Below are positions 55,327-64,000 of a stretch of 64,000 nt of DNA, one piece after another (positions within the stretch are counted from its first letter, which is position 1; each line of letters starts with the position of its first letter). Source of the stretch: Polycladidibacter stylochi (GTDB lineage: Bacteria; Pseudomonadota; Alphaproteobacteria; Rhizobiales; Stappiaceae); assembly GCF_001562055.1 (NCBI RefSeq), contig NZ_LLWE01000042.1, positions 124,001 through 188,000 of the forward strand. Reading direction: 5' to 3'. A model generated the notes under the pieces. That model had not been told where the DNA came from and made no database searches. It worked only from the letters and a program-made list of their open reading frames with translations. Made by a program: the position numbers and the translations under genes.

Positions 55327-55983
55327 TTGCAAACAGCTCCTGCACTCAACATTGAAGTAGTTTTGGATTTCATTTGCCCATGGTCCTACATTTTTTTAAA
55401 AAAACTTGACAACGTTATTGAGCAAACAAAAAATATAGAAAAGCGAATAAACTACCTCCCTTACCTACTTGAGCCGGATTTACCAGCGACCGGAGTGGAT
55501 AGAAACCATTTCCTTCAAAAGAAGTTCGGATCAAAAGAGAATTTACGCAAAATCTTACCCCCGCTCAAAAGTGAGAGTGAAGCGTATGGCATACAGTTCG
55601 ATTTTTCTAAAATAACAAATATCCCCAACACGCTCGATTGTCATCGAGTGGTTCAATGGCTTGCCGACACGCCCTATCAGAAGCAGTGCATAGAAATCAT
55701 TTTCCAAAACTACTTTTCGCATGGCATAGATATCTCGAATACTAATCAATTGATTTCACTCGTTAAAAAGCTTGATATCAACACTTTGGAAATTGAAAGA
55801 TGGCTGCAAAGCCCAAAAGACATAGAGCGTGTGAAGTCAATTGATGCAAACCTTAAATCTCTTGGTATCGCTGCTACGCCTTTTATAATTATTAATAACC
55901 AATACACCCTATCGGGGGAAGAAAGTATTGAGACCATCAGCGCCGCAATAAAGTTCGCAAAATCAACCATGGCTGAGAGCTAA
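55327..55983 (+). CDS. DsbA-family (FrnE/HCCA isomerase-like) protein with a single active-site Cys
   Basis: About 218 residues, thioredoxin fold with helical insertion. The active-site region is [10 protein letters not shown]: Cys-Pro-Trp-Ser, so only one of the two usual redox cysteines is present, as in the 2-hydroxychromene-2-carboxylate isomerase/FrnE group. The cis-Pro loop is seen as [20 protein letters not shown]. The frame contains no ATG until its last few codons, so it must start at a non-ATG codon; a TTG at 55327 with AAGGA 10 bases upstream is my choice, and the TTG at 55303 is an alternative. Glyoxalase I follows after 16 bases, so both may handle glutathione conjugates. Confidence 0.7.
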   Translation: MQTAPALNIEVVLDFICPWSYIFLKKLDNVIEQTKNIEKRINYLPYLLEPDLPATGVDRNHFLQKKFGSKENLRKILPPLKSESEAYGIQFDFSKITNIPNTLDCHRVVQWLADTPYQKQCIEIIFQNYFSHGIDISNTNQLISLVKKLDINTLEIERWLQSPKDIERVKSIDANLKSLGIAATPFIIINNQYTLSGEESIETISAAIKFAKSTMAES

Positions 55984-55999
55984 AAGACAAAGGAAAAAA

Positions 56000-56437
56000 A
56001 TGAAGTACTTACATACGATGGTGCGTGTCAAAGATCTAGAAAGCGCCCTTGACTTCTACTGTAACAAGCTCGGTTTGAAGCAAGTAAAACGATCCGACTA
56101 TGAAAACGGTCGTTTTACACTTATCTTTCTGGCTGCCCCTCAAGATATAAATGAAGACACAACAAACGCCCCGTTTTTGGAGCTAACATATAATTGGGAC
56201 CCAGAAGAATACGAGGGCGGTAGAAACTTCGGTCACCTAGCTTACGAAGTCGGCAACATCTACCAAACATGCCAAGACTTACAGGATAAAGGCGTCACCA
56301 TATTACGGCCCCCTCGCGACGGTCACATGGCCTTTATCAAATCGCCAGATGGCATTTCAATTGAGCTTTTACAAAAGGGCAGCGCCCTTCCCCCTCAAGA
56401 GCCTTGGAATTCCATGAAAAATACAGGTTCTTGGTAA
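56000..56437 (+). CDS. gloA: Lactoylglutathione lyase (glyoxalase I)
   Basis: Converts the methylglyoxal-glutathione hemithioacetal to lactoylglutathione, in the cytosol. 145 residues, a single-unit VOC-fold protein. [20 protein letters not shown] gives the first metal His (residue 5), [23 protein letters not shown] gives the Glu and the second His, and [13 protein letters not shown] gives the final Glu. An AAGGA site precedes the ATG. It lies directly after the DsbA-like gene and probably shares its transcript. It depends on glutathione, whose synthesis gene gshA is at 10367-11950. Confidence 0.9.
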   Translation: MKYLHTMVRVKDLESALDFYCNKLGLKQVKRSDYENGRFTLIFLAAPQDINEDTTNAPFLELTYNWDPEEYEGGRNFGHLAYEVGNIYQTCQDLQDKGVTILRPPRDGHMAFIKSPDGISIELLQKGSALPPQEPWNSMKNTGSW

Positions 56438-56595
56438 AAAGAAACGCCGTGTCCCACAAAAAGCTGTTCTTTTGGGATACGGTTTTCCTCAGTATTGGAA
56501 AAACTATAAAAAAGCACATTTAGCTCTTGTCAGCATTAAAAATTCCCCCTATAAGCCCTCTCACCGAGCAACACTAAGGTGTTGCAAAGTGGTAA

Positions 56596-56670
56596 GCGCC
56601 CATCGTCTAGCGGTTAGGACGCCGCCCTTTCACGGCGGAAACAGGGGTTCGATTCCCCTTGGGCGTACCA
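56596..56670 (+). tRNA. tRNA-Glu (anticodon TTC)
   Basis: The cloverleaf can be folded: acceptor GCGCCCA with TGGGCGT (first pair G-U), D arm GTC...GAC, anticodon stem CCGCC/GGCGG with loop CTTTCAC (anticodon TTC), T arm AGGGG/CCCCT with loop TTCGATT, and an encoded 3' ACCA. 75 bases. It stands alone between gloA and the ppiB terminator. Confidence 0.95.
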
Positions 56671-56810
56671 CCACCCTTTAATATCTTCCTTGAAATTTTA
56701 CTGGTTTGCAATTTGCGCTATAAGATTGCATTTCATATTGTTCAACAGCCCCTATCAGGGCTGGCCAAGTATTATTTATAGGTTTTCATATCATCATCAT
56801 TTTCTCCCAC

Positions 56811-56846
56811 AAAAAAGCCGCGACAACTCAGGGTCATCGCGGCTTA
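56811..56846 (-). terminator. Intrinsic terminator of the gyrA-side ppi operon
   Basis: AAGCCGCGA (56815-56823) pairs with TCGCGGCTT (56837-56845) around a 13-base loop; on the minus strand the stem ends in a run of six T. It begins 23 bases after the ppiB stop. Confidence 0.9.
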
Positions 56847-56868
56847 TTCAAACAAGTTTTCTGTAAGC

Positions 56869-57339
56869 TTAAGCGTCAGCAGCCACTTTGATGCTCACAA
56901 TTTTGTCAGGGTTTTGTACAGGCTCACCACGTTTGATCTTGTCAACGTTTTCCATACCGGAAACAACCTGACCCCAAACAGTGTACTGACCATCAAGCCA
57001 AGAGCTATCAGCAAAGCAAATAAAGAACTGGCTGTCACCGGAATTCGGATCCATAGAACGCGCCATAGAACAAGTGCCACGTACGTGCTTGGCTTCGTTG
57101 AATTCTGCCTTCAGCTTCTTGCCAGAACCACCAGTACCTGTGCCCATAGGACAACCGGTCTGGGCCATAAAGCCGTCAATTACGCGGTGGAATACGATGC
57201 CATTGTAAAAGCCGTCGCGCACCAATTCTTTAATACGTGCCACATGGTTTGGTGCCAGCTCAGGACGCATTTCAATCACAACATCACCTTGAGTGGTTTC
57301 CATCAAGAGTGTGTTTTCGGGGTCTTTGATATCAGTCAC
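56869..57339 (-). CDS. ppiB: Peptidyl-prolyl cis-trans isomerase, cyclophilin type (cytosolic)
   Basis: 156 residues, no signal peptide, so cytosolic. Cyclophilin blocks: [20 protein letters not shown] (with the catalytic Arg), DSQFFICFADSSWLDGQYTV and WGQVVSGMENVDKIKRG. It assists folding by isomerising X-Pro bonds. It is the downstream member of a duplicated pair: the next gene (57384-57935) has the same blocks plus a signal peptide, so one copy works in the cytosol and one in the periplasm. It follows ppiA in the coaD-ppiA-ppiB run. Confidence 0.92.
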   Translation of the reverse strand: MTDIKDPENTLLMETTQGDVVIEMRPELAPNHVARIKELVRDGFYNGIVFHRVIDGFMAQTGCPMGTGTGGSGKKLKAEFNEAKHVRGTCSMARSMDPNSGDSQFFICFADSSWLDGQYTVWGQVVSGMENVDKIKRGEPVQNPDKIVSIKVAADA

Positions 57340-57383
57340 AGGCCCATCCTTATTTTAAATAGTTACCGCACAAGCAATAACCT

Positions 57384-57935
57384 TTACTGCGCATCAACCG
57401 CAACCTGCATACGCACAATTTTATCAGGGTTTTGTACAGGTTCGCCGCGCTTAATGGCATCAACAAACTCCATACCCTTCGTTACCCGGCCAAAAACAGT
57501 GTATTGGCCATTAAGCCATGGACCGTCTGCAAACATAATAAAGAACTGAGAGTTTGCACTGTTCGGGTTAGACGAGCGCGCCATGCCTAATGTCCCACGT
57601 GTAAATGGAACATCGGAGAATTCCGCCTTCAAGTCGGGCAGCTCAGAACCGCCGCGGCCTGTGCCAGTGGGATCACCAGTTTGCGCCATAAAACCATCAA
57701 TCACACGGTGAAAGACAATTCCATCATAAAAACCTTGGCGTGCCAGTGTCTTAATACGCTTCACATGCTCGGGAGCCACATCGGGCAACAACTCGATTTC
57801 CACACGGCCATCTTTCAAATCAAGATAGAGAGTGTTTTCTAAATCCGTTGCCTTAGCCTGTATAGAAATACTAAGTAAGGACAACATCCCAATTATTGCA
57901 GCAAGTATTTTATTCACTCTCATACCTCTTTTCAT
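57384..57935 (-). CDS. ppiA: Peptidyl-prolyl cis-trans isomerase, cyclophilin type (periplasmic)
   Basis: 183 residues from the ATG at 57933-57935, which overlaps the coaD stop (ATGA); the frame extends 16 codons upstream inside coaD. A signal peptide is seen ([20 protein letters not shown]), placing it in the periplasm. Cyclophilin core: [57 protein letters not shown]. It is coupled to coaD and paralogous to ppiB downstream. Confidence 0.92.
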   Translation of the reverse strand: MKRGMRVNKILAAIIGMLSLLSISIQAKATDLENTLYLDLKDGRVEIELLPDVAPEHVKRIKTLARQGFYDGIVFHRVIDGFMAQTGDPTGTGRGGSELPDLKAEFSDVPFTRGTLGMARSSNPNSANSQFFIMFADGPWLNGQYTVFGRVTKGMEFVDAIKRGEPVQNPDKIVRMQVAVDAQ

Positions 57936-58444
57936 TCTACAGCACCGGAAAGAAAGCGCTGCTTCAATTCCTGAGCAACACATAATGGTACAAACGCCGA
58001 GTAGTCACCCCCCATTTTTGCGATTTGGCGCACCAATGTCGCAGTTATAGGGCGCATCGGTGGTGAGCTTGGCAAAAACACGGTCTTAACCTCAGGTGCC
58101 ATCGCACCATTCATACCCGCCATTTGCATTTCGTAATTAAGATCTGTGCTATCGCGCAGGCCGCGCACAAGTATTTGCGACCCCTCTTCACGTGCTGCAT
58201 CAATCACCAGCCCGCTAAAAGAAATCGTTCGGACCCGACGGGCTTCAGCTTGGGAAAACCGTTCCTCGCAAACGCGGCGGATCATTTCAGTTCTTTCCTC
58301 AAAGCTAAACACCGGCGCTTTGCCAGGGTGAATACCAATTGCAACAACCAACTCGTCACAGAGAGCTAAAGATTGCTCAATAATATCTAAATGTCCGAAT
58401 GTAAGTGGATCAAATGATCCAGGATATAAAGCAATACGTTTCAT
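57932..58444 (-). CDS. coaD: Phosphopantetheine adenylyltransferase
   Basis: Fourth step of coenzyme A synthesis: adenylates 4'-phosphopantetheine. 170 residues, normal length. The nucleotidyl-transferase motif is [20 protein letters not shown] (T/H-x-G-H at about 17-19); [20 protein letters not shown] and [16 protein letters not shown] complete the family pattern. It lies between gyrA and ppiA on the same strand, as in related bacteria, and may share the gyrA transcript, although a terminator lies in the gap. Confidence 0.95.
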   Translation of the reverse strand: MKRIALYPGSFDPLTFGHLDIIEQSLALCDELVVAIGIHPGKAPVFSFEERTEMIRRVCEERFSQAEARRVRTISFSGLVIDAAREEGSQILVRGLRDSTDLNYEMQMAGMNGAMAPEVKTVFLPSSPPMRPITATLVRQIAKMGGDYSAFVPLCVAQELKQRFLSGAVE

Positions 58445-58549
58445 TTGCCCCTCGAATTCGAAGCGTGTTCACTCAATCAAAAGAAAGCCACTTACAATAA
58501 AATGTAATTGGTCCAGCCGCAACGCATTCGAATAGTTTTAATTCCAAAG

Positions 58550-58578
58550 AAAAAAGGGAGCAAAGGCCCCCTTTTTTT
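58550..58578 (-). terminator. Intrinsic terminator of gyrA
   Basis: On the minus strand AAAAAAGGG pairs with CCCTTTTTT, extended by GC/GC around a CTTT loop, ending in T6. It begins within 10 bases of the gyrA stop. Confidence 0.85.
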
Positions 58579-58583
58579 ATGAT

Positions 58584-61355
58584 CTAATGGATTTCGTCGG
58601 AAGACGGTGGACTGCTCACATCTAAATCGAGACGCGGCTGATCTTCCCCGCTTGAACCAGGTTCATCCCCCTGCTCTTCTTCAACCTCATTAATGCGTTC
58701 CACTGAAACCACTTGTTCATCGACAGCCGTCTTGAATACGATCACACCTTGCGTTGAGCGACCTGCAACACGTATTCCCTCAACCGGACAACGAATAAGC
58801 TGACCGCCATTGGTCACCAGCATAATCTCATCACGAGGTTCCACTTGGAACGAGGCAATCAGTGGCCCATTACGCTCATTCACCGCCATTGCCGTAATGC
58901 CCTTACCACCACGACCGGTAGTGCGATATTCAAATGAAGAGCTACGCTTGCCATAACCGTTTTCTGAAACTGTCAATATGACTTCTTCAGAGGCTTTCAT
59001 TTGCTCAAAACGCTCTTCACTCAAAGCCGATGTGTCATCACCACTGGAATCGCCCTCGTCATCCCCGTGTGCTGCACGGGAAAGCTTCATAATGGCTGTC
59101 CGCTCTTCTGAAGTACAATCAAAGTGGTTCAATACGGCCATGGAGATCACTTTATCCCCTTCAGCCAAATTAATACCGCGCACACCAACAGAATTTCGTG
59201 AGTTAAACACCCGCACATCATTCACGGCAAAGCGGATACATTGTCCCGCCGCACTCGTCAGCAACACATCATTGTCTTCCGTACAGGTCAACACATTGAC
59301 AATGCCATCACCCTCATCAAGTTTCATGGCAATCTTGCCGTTCTTGTTGATCTGGGCAAAATCAGAAAGCTTGTTGCGCCGCACAGTACCGCGCGTTGTT
59401 GCGAACATGACATCCAGCTCGCTCCAGCTCTCTTCATTTTCCGGTAAGGGCAGAATGCTTGTAATCCGCTCCCCCGCTTCCAAAGGAAGCATATTCACCA
59501 GCGCATTACCTCGGGCCTGCGGTGTTGCCAGCGGCAAACGCCACACTTTCATTTTATAGGCAATCCCGCGTGAGGAGAAGAACAGGACCGGCGTGTGGGT
59601 ATTGGCCACAAACAAGCGGCTGACGAAGTCCTCGTTTTTGGTCGCCATGCCAGAGCGCCCTTTACCCCCGCGCCGCTGAGCACGGTAGGTATCCAAAGGC
59701 ACACGCTTGATGTAACCGCCATGAGAAACGGTCACCACCATTTCTTCACGGGCAATCAGGTCTTCATCATCTAAGTCACCACCACCATCGGTGATTTCTG
59801 TCCGCCTTGGGGTAGCAAATTCGCTTTTCACTTCCTCAAGTTCAGTGCGAACAATTTCCAGCACGCGCTCACGCGAATGTAGAATATCCAGATAGTCCTT
59901 AATCTCGACAGCCAGTTTATCCAACTCGTCGGAAATCTCTTCCTGGCCAATCGCTGTCAAACGTTGCAAGCGAAGTTCCAAAATAGCACGCGCCTGTTCC
60001 TCGGACAGCTTAAAAGTACCATCTTCGGCAATGGCATAGCGTGGATCATCAATCAGCTTAATGAGCGGCTCAATATCGCGGGCCGGCCAATTACGTTCCA
60101 TAAGCTGACGCCGCGCTGTGGCTGGATCTGGTGCCGTACGGATGAGGTGAATAACATCATCAATATTGGCGGTTGCTACAGCAAGACCCACAAGAATGTG
60201 GGCACGATCGCGTGATTTTGCCAGCAAAAAGCGCGTACGGCGCCCAACAACCTCTTCACGGAAAGCAATAAACGCCTTCAACATGGCAGGCAAAGTCATC
60301 TGCTCAGGACGGCCGCCATTTAGGGCAACCATATTCGCGCCAAACGACTGCTGCAACTGCGAGTAACGGTAGAGCTGGTTCAGCACAACATCCGCCACCG
60401 CATCGCGTTTGAGCTCAATAACAACGCGCATACCGCGTCGGTCAGACTCATCACGAATATCGGCAATACCTTCAATACGCTTATCACGTACCAATTCGGC
60501 GATCTTTTCGATCATTGAGGCCTTGTTAACCTGGTAAGGTATCTCGCTCACAATCAGCGCTTCACGATTGGCGCGTATTTCTTCAACGCTGACCTTACCA
60601 CGCATAATGACCGAACCGCGGCCGTTCTCATAGGCATTCTTGATACCTGCTCGGCCGAGAATGATACCACCGGTCGGGAAATCAGGTCCCGGAACAATTT
60701 CCATCAACTCTGGGAGTGTCATGTGAGGCCGTTCGATCAAGGCGATCGCCGCGTCAATCACTTCCCCAAGATTATGTGGGGGAATATTAGTGGCCATACC
60801 AACAGCAATACCACCAGCGCCATTCACCAGCAAATTGGGATAGCGGGCCGGTAGCACGACAGGTTCTTTTTCCGAACCATCGTAGTTCTCTTGGAAATCA
60901 ACCGTATCCTTGTCGATATCCGAAAGTTGCGTGTGCGAGACTTTCTCTAAGCGACACTCGGTATAACGCATAGCAGCCGCCGGATCGCCATCTACAGAGC
61001 CAAAGTTGCCCTGCCCATCGACCAGCGGTAAGCGCATGGAGAAGTCTTGCGCCATACGTACCAGCGCATCATAAATTGCCGCATCACCATGAGGGTGATA
61101 TTTACCCATCACATCACCGACCACACGGGCCGATTTGCGGTAGGGTTTGTTCCACTCGTAGCCATTCTCGTACATGGAATAGAGAATACGGCGGTGGACC
61201 GGTTTCAAGCCATCTCGTACATCAGGGAGCGCGCGCGACACAATCACGCTCATGGCGTAATCAAGGTAACTGCGCTTCATCTCTTCAGTGATCGAAATAG
61301 GTTTAATATCACTGGGAAGACCACCTTGAGGTGGTGTTTGATCCTGTTCAGCCAA
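58584..61355 (-). CDS. gyrA: DNA gyrase subunit A
   Basis: Breakage-reunion subunit of gyrase, which introduces negative supercoils. 923 residues: winged-helix/tower part with catalytic Tyr131 ([12 protein letters not shown]), and a C-terminal beta-pinwheel with the GyrA box [11 protein letters not shown] (about 560) needed for wrapping. The acidic C-terminal tail ([20 protein letters not shown]) is longer than in E. coli. In the quinolone region, [12 protein letters not shown] has Ala92 at the position of E. coli Ser83, while Asp96 matches Asp87; Ala there is common in this bacterial group and lowers quinolone sensitivity. Confidence 0.97.
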   Translation of the reverse strand: MAEQDQTPPQGGLPSDIKPISITEEMKRSYLDYAMSVIVSRALPDVRDGLKPVHRRILYSMYENGYEWNKPYRKSARVVGDVMGKYHPHGDAAIYDALVRMAQDFSMRLPLVDGQGNFGSVDGDPAAAMRYTECRLEKVSHTQLSDIDKDTVDFQENYDGSEKEPVVLPARYPNLLVNGAGGIAVGMATNIPPHNLGEVIDAAIALIERPHMTLPELMEIVPGPDFPTGGIILGRAGIKNAYENGRGSVIMRGKVSVEEIRANREALIVSEIPYQVNKASMIEKIAELVRDKRIEGIADIRDESDRRGMRVVIELKRDAVADVVLNQLYRYSQLQQSFGANMVALNGGRPEQMTLPAMLKAFIAFREEVVGRRTRFLLAKSRDRAHILVGLAVATANIDDVIHLIRTAPDPATARRQLMERNWPARDIEPLIKLIDDPRYAIAEDGTFKLSEEQARAILELRLQRLTAIGQEEISDELDKLAVEIKDYLDILHSRERVLEIVRTELEEVKSEFATPRRTEITDGGGDLDDEDLIAREEMVVTVSHGGYIKRVPLDTYRAQRRGGKGRSGMATKNEDFVSRLFVANTHTPVLFFSSRGIAYKMKVWRLPLATPQARGNALVNMLPLEAGERITSILPLPENEESWSELDVMFATTRGTVRRNKLSDFAQINKNGKIAMKLDEGDGIVNVLTCTEDNDVLLTSAAGQCIRFAVNDVRVFNSRNSVGVRGINLAEGDKVISMAVLNHFDCTSEERTAIMKLSRAAHGDDEGDSSGDDTSALSEERFEQMKASEEVILTVSENGYGKRSSSFEYRTTGRGGKGITAMAVNERNGPLIASFQVEPRDEIMLVTNGGQLIRCPVEGIRVAGRSTQGVIVFKTAVDEQVVSVERINEVEEEQGDEPGSSGEDQPRLDLDVSSPPSSDEIH

Positions 61356-61618
61356 GGACTATTCTCATCAATTGGTTATAATCGACATTATCTATATACG
61401 ATTCAATTCACAGAACCAAACGTAACCACTCTCATTTACCTCTATGCACACAGCCAAAAGCGCATAAACCGTTATTTAATCAAAGAAAGTAATCACTAGG
61501 CGGCAAATTATCTACCGGCAGACGACATCCAACATTGCCCCTTGCAGCAGGTGAGATGATTTGCTAGCGATTTGACAGAGTAAATGCATTTCCAAAAACA
61601 GGGGCTTTGCAACCAATA

Positions 61619-62251
61619 ATGATACTAACAGAATTTGTAAGCAATGCAGCCGCCATGCTTTTCGTAACCATCGATCCCATTGGGCTCGCCCCCGTTTTCC
61701 TGGCGCTGACTGCCGGTGCCAGCTCTACGCAGCGCCGCACCATTGCCATTAAAGCTCTGGCGATTTCGGCGACAACCCTCCTCGCATTCTTGTTTGCCGG
61801 CCATAGCCTCCTGAAAGTTATGGGAATTTCTCAACCTGCATTCCAAGTCGCCGGTGGATTGTTACTTTTCATTATCGCTGTTGAAATGGTGTTTGAGCAT
61901 CGACAAAAACGTAAGGCTGAGTCAGCAGAAAAAGCTTCCGACGAGGCAGCCGACCTTTCAACCGTAGCCGTTTTTCCCTTAGCTATCCCTCTCATTGCCG
62001 GCCCTGCCACAATCAGTGCCGTTATACTGCTGGCAGGTGAGGCTCCGGGTATGACGGGATCAATGGCCTTACTTGCTGTTTTGGCCGCTGTTTTGGGCGG
62101 TGTGTTTCTGGTATTTTTGCTTTCCGATAAAATCTCTAGCTATCTCAATCCAACCATCCAAATGATCATCACCCGCTTGTTTGGGGTTCTATTAGCCGCG
62201 CTTTCTGTTCAGTTTGTTGCCGATGGCATCATGAGTTTGTTTAATATCTGA
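61619..62251 (+). CDS. MarC-family membrane protein
   Basis: About 210 residues with six membrane segments, matching the MarC/UPF0056 family: LFVTIDPIGLAPVFLALTAG in the first helix, QVAGGLLLFIIAVEMVF, FPLAIPLIAGPATISAVILL and a final ITRLFGVLLAALSVQFVADG. The family was once thought to be involved in multiple antibiotic resistance, but that has not held up; function unknown. The start is uncertain: a TTG at 61607 and an ATG at 61619 are both possible, neither with an ideal ribosome site. I use the ATG. Confidence 0.85.
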   Translation: MILTEFVSNAAAMLFVTIDPIGLAPVFLALTAGASSTQRRTIAIKALAISATTLLAFLFAGHSLLKVMGISQPAFQVAGGLLLFIIAVEMVFEHRQKRKAESAEKASDEAADLSTVAVFPLAIPLIAGPATISAVILLAGEAPGMTGSMALLAVLAAVLGGVFLVFLLSDKISSYLNPTIQMIITRLFGVLLAALSVQFVADGIMSLFNI

Positions 62252-62319
62252 ATTATAAAACTTAAAACTACTGCACTTAATCACTATCTAAGGCCCAATC
62301 ATTAATAAGGGATATTTCA

Positions 62320-63225
62320 ATGGCGGCCCATGGCTCTAAAAAAGTTATTTTTGCTGCACTAGCTGGTAACACACTCATTGCAATTACAAAATTCGCAGCA
62401 GCTGCTTACACAGGCTCTGCGGCTATGCTCTCGGAAGGAATTCACTCCCTAGTTGATACAGGCAATCAAGGCTTGTTGTTACATGGAATGAAAAAAGCAG
62501 CCAAACCGGCAGATGAAAAGCACCCTTTTGGTTACGGATCAGAGCTATACTTTTGGGCATTTGTTGTAGCCATACTCATTTTTGCCGTAGGTGCTGGCGT
62601 TTCACTTTATGAGGGTTTCCAAAAGGTTATACACCCCCACCCTATTGAGAGTGTTGGAATTGCTCTTGGCGTTTTGGCTCTTGCTATGATTTTTGAAGGC
62701 TGGGCGTGGCTGGTAGCTTACAAAGAATTCGCTAAGAGCAAGGGGAAGAAATCTTTAGTCGCCGCCATTCACGACTCAAAAGACCCGACAGTTTTCACAG
62801 TACTGTTTGAAGATACTGCCGCCATGCTTGGCCTAATTGTAGCCTTCTTTGGCATTTTGGGGGCAAAATTCCTGGGAGTGCCGTGGCTAGATGGTGCTGC
62901 ATCTATGGTTATTGGCCTTATCCTCGCAGGCACAGCATTTACTCTTGCACTGGAAACCAAGGGCCTACTGATCGGCGAAGCCGCTAGCACCGAAACAGTT
63001 ACCGACATAACAAAGATCTTGCGCGCTCCGAGTGAAATTGAAAACCTCAATGAATTACGTACCCTGCATTTAGGCCCAAATGACGTTCTGGTTGTCGCCT
63101 CGCTGGACTTCATAGACCAAATACAGGCACATGAAGTGGAGCAAATCGTAAGCACACTCGAAAATGAGATTAAATCGAAACATCCTATGGTCAGTAAAGT
63201 ATTTATCGAAGCTCAAGCCACTTAA
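62320..63225 (+). CDS. Cation diffusion facilitator family transporter
   Basis: 301 residues, six membrane helices. Helix 2 carries the metal-site motif SEGIHSLVDTGNQ (H-x3-D), and helix 5 has FEDTAAMLGLIVAF, where the usual H-x3-D is changed to a form seen in ZnT9-like members. The cytosolic C-terminal domain (about 215-300) follows. Likely Zn2+/Mn2+-type proton antiport, but the altered second site makes the substrate uncertain. The start has AAGGG 10 bases upstream. The stop overlaps the convergent DUF192 gene by 4 bases. Confidence 0.85.
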   Translation: MAAHGSKKVIFAALAGNTLIAITKFAAAAYTGSAAMLSEGIHSLVDTGNQGLLLHGMKKAAKPADEKHPFGYGSELYFWAFVVAILIFAVGAGVSLYEGFQKVIHPHPIESVGIALGVLALAMIFEGWAWLVAYKEFAKSKGKKSLVAAIHDSKDPTVFTVLFEDTAAMLGLIVAFFGILGAKFLGVPWLDGAASMVIGLILAGTAFTLALETKGLLIGEAASTETVTDITKILRAPSEIENLNELRTLHLGPNDVLVVASLDFIDQIQAHEVEQIVSTLENEIKSKHPMVSKVFIEAQAT

Positions 63226-63710
63226 TCAATAAGCGCTTTCCAGTCCACTTGCGATCCAACAATAATGCTGTGCTCTTTCGAAAGCCCAGCATTTATTTCC
63301 AGAACATACTTTATAGCACCGCGTGAAGAGATTACCTTTTTAGAGTATGGCACAGTGTTTTGTGCAATATGGTGCACTTTTTTATCTGCTCTAATAAAGA
63401 TAATATCCAATGGAATGGCCGTGTTTTTCATCCAGAATAGCTGTTCATCAGCTTTATCAAAAACAAAGAGCATCCCATTGTTTTCAGGTAGTTTTTTGCG
63501 AAACATCAACCCACGAGCTAGCTGCTTTGGCGTTTGGGCAACTTCGCAATTAAAAGAAATAGAGTTTCCCTCGGCTGTCGTGACATGCAATTGCACGCGA
63601 TCAAAGGCATGTGCTTGTAAGCTGCACACAAAGAAAAGGAGCACACTTAAGGTACTCCTTATAAAGCTCCTACACGTTAATAGCGCACAGCAAATACAGC
63701 GCATATCCAC
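63222..63710 (-). CDS. DUF192 (COG1430) exported protein
   Basis: 162 residues with an N-terminal signal or anchor segment (STLSVLLFFVCSLQAHA). The DUF192 domain follows: LARGLMFRKKLPENNGMLFV, then FDKADEQLFWMKNTAIPLDI, where W-M-K-N-T is the family hallmark, and YVLEINAG near the end. The function is unknown. Its position immediately downstream of a cold-shock-domain gene is a conserved arrangement in this order. It is convergent with the CDF gene. Confidence 0.85.
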   Translation of the reverse strand: MDMRCICCALLTCRSFIRSTLSVLLFFVCSLQAHAFDRVQLHVTTAEGNSISFNCEVAQTPKQLARGLMFRKKLPENNGMLFVFDKADEQLFWMKNTAIPLDIIFIRADKKVHHIAQNTVPYSKKVISSRGAIKYVLEINAGLSKEHSIIVGSQVDWKALID

Positions 63711-63792
63711 GTCCCCTCTAACAAGACCAACCAGACATGCACTTTAAGCGCTATCACATACACCTTCAACACTTCCTGTCTATTCATTCGGG

Positions 63793-64000
63793 CTAATGAG
63801 ATTGCGGAATGTGCGTACCCTCCCCAATCGGCCGCACTTCCGCTGCCATACGCCCCTTTGGACCATGCCCAAAACGAACCATTACCTTCTGTCCCGGTCT
63901 TAATTCCGTAATCCCGAAACGGCGCAATGTTTCCATATGAATAAAAATATCCTCAGTTCCCTCACCAAGGCTTAAAAAGCCAAAACCTTTCACACGGTTA
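63793..64000 (-). CDS. Cold-shock-domain protein, C-terminal part (cut by right edge)
   Basis: Only the last 69 codons lie in the window; the frame continues past 64000. The visible part reads NRVKGFGFLSLGEGTEDIFI, then HMETLRRFGITELRPGQKVM, a complete RNP1/RNP2-type cold-shock fold that binds single-stranded nucleic acid. Because the sequence is already in the RNP1 block at the edge, this may be the second domain of the two-domain form found in Hyphomicrobiales or a single-domain CspA; I cannot tell which. DUF192 follows after about 80 bases. Confidence 0.85.
   Translation of the reverse strand, partial: NRVKGFGFLSLGEGTEDIFIHMETLRRFGITELRPGQKVMVRFGHGPKGRMAAEVRPIGEGTHIPQSH

Noticed and set aside
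1-64000. CRISPR array, prophage or intact insertion sequence
   Set aside because: No regularly spaced direct repeats, phage genes or intact transposase frames were seen anywhere in the window.

Overview
The window reads as a chromosomal segment of an alphaproteobacterium of the order Hyphomicrobiales (Rhizobiales) with a moderate-to-low G+C genome. I base this on gene order and family content: lptF-lptG-lptD-surA divergent from pepA; pepA-holC with an ABC-F gene and ndk further on; purM-purN divergent from a PerM/AI-2E-type permease gene followed by hdaA, ppk and ppx, then rnd and aspS; gyrA-coaD-ppiA-ppiB; a phosphatidylcholine synthase; and two IalB-family secreted proteins. Genus and species cannot be read from the sequence. 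Most of the window is core chromosome.

Layout. 1-5358 (minus strand): LPS export and outer-membrane biogenesis (surA, cut by the left edge; lptD, lptG, lptF). 5781-9722: pepA, an IalB-like secreted protein, a probable 39-residue membrane peptide, holC and a methyltransferase. 9750-13180: a small island containing an Escherichia coli-type gshA and a cysteine-rich MarR regulator, flanked by the decayed remains of two transposases (IS630 family on the left, IS6 family on the right). 13244-17672: ABC-F ATPase, DinB-like protein, ndk, panB. 17735-20178: an orphan molybdopterin oxidoreductase and an SMR transporter. 20302-31288: purN-purM, PerM-like permease, hdaA, ppk-ppx behind a Pho box, rnd, aspS. 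31447-34367: ABC exporter, GNAT and a broken YqfO/NIF3-like gene carrying two independent lesions. 34575-41967: a BMP-type (nucleoside-like) ABC importer with two tandem binding-protein genes and an M20-peptidase homologue that lacks key metal ligands. 42451-48810: pcs, DUF2182 membrane protein, UbiH-type hydroxylase, AEC carrier, lipid A acyltransferase, malyl-CoA-lyase-type aldolase. 49123-56670: hspQ, IalB, a YejA-like peptide-binding protein, an adenylate-forming homologue without its catalytic lysine, a PleD-like protein with a collapsed GGDEF domain, a DsbA-like protein, glyoxalase I and tRNA-Glu. 56869-64000: ppiB, ppiA, coaD, gyrA, MarC, a CDF transporter, DUF192 and the end of a cold-shock-domain gene cut by the right edge.

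How the parts work together. Envelope assembly is a recurring theme (surA, lptDFG, lipid A acyltransferase, phosphatidylcholine synthase, IalB proteins, MarC). Phosphate storage (ppk, ppx) appears to be under PhoB control. Thiol metabolism appears as gshA with a Cys-rich regulator and as glyoxalase I. The most unusual stretch is 52385-55279, where two adjacent co-directional genes both encode apparently catalytically dead versions of well-known enzymes (an acyl-CoA-synthetase-like protein and a diguanylate-cyclase-like protein); they may form an uncharacterised sensing or scaffolding pair. No CRISPR array, prophage or intact insertion sequence was seen.
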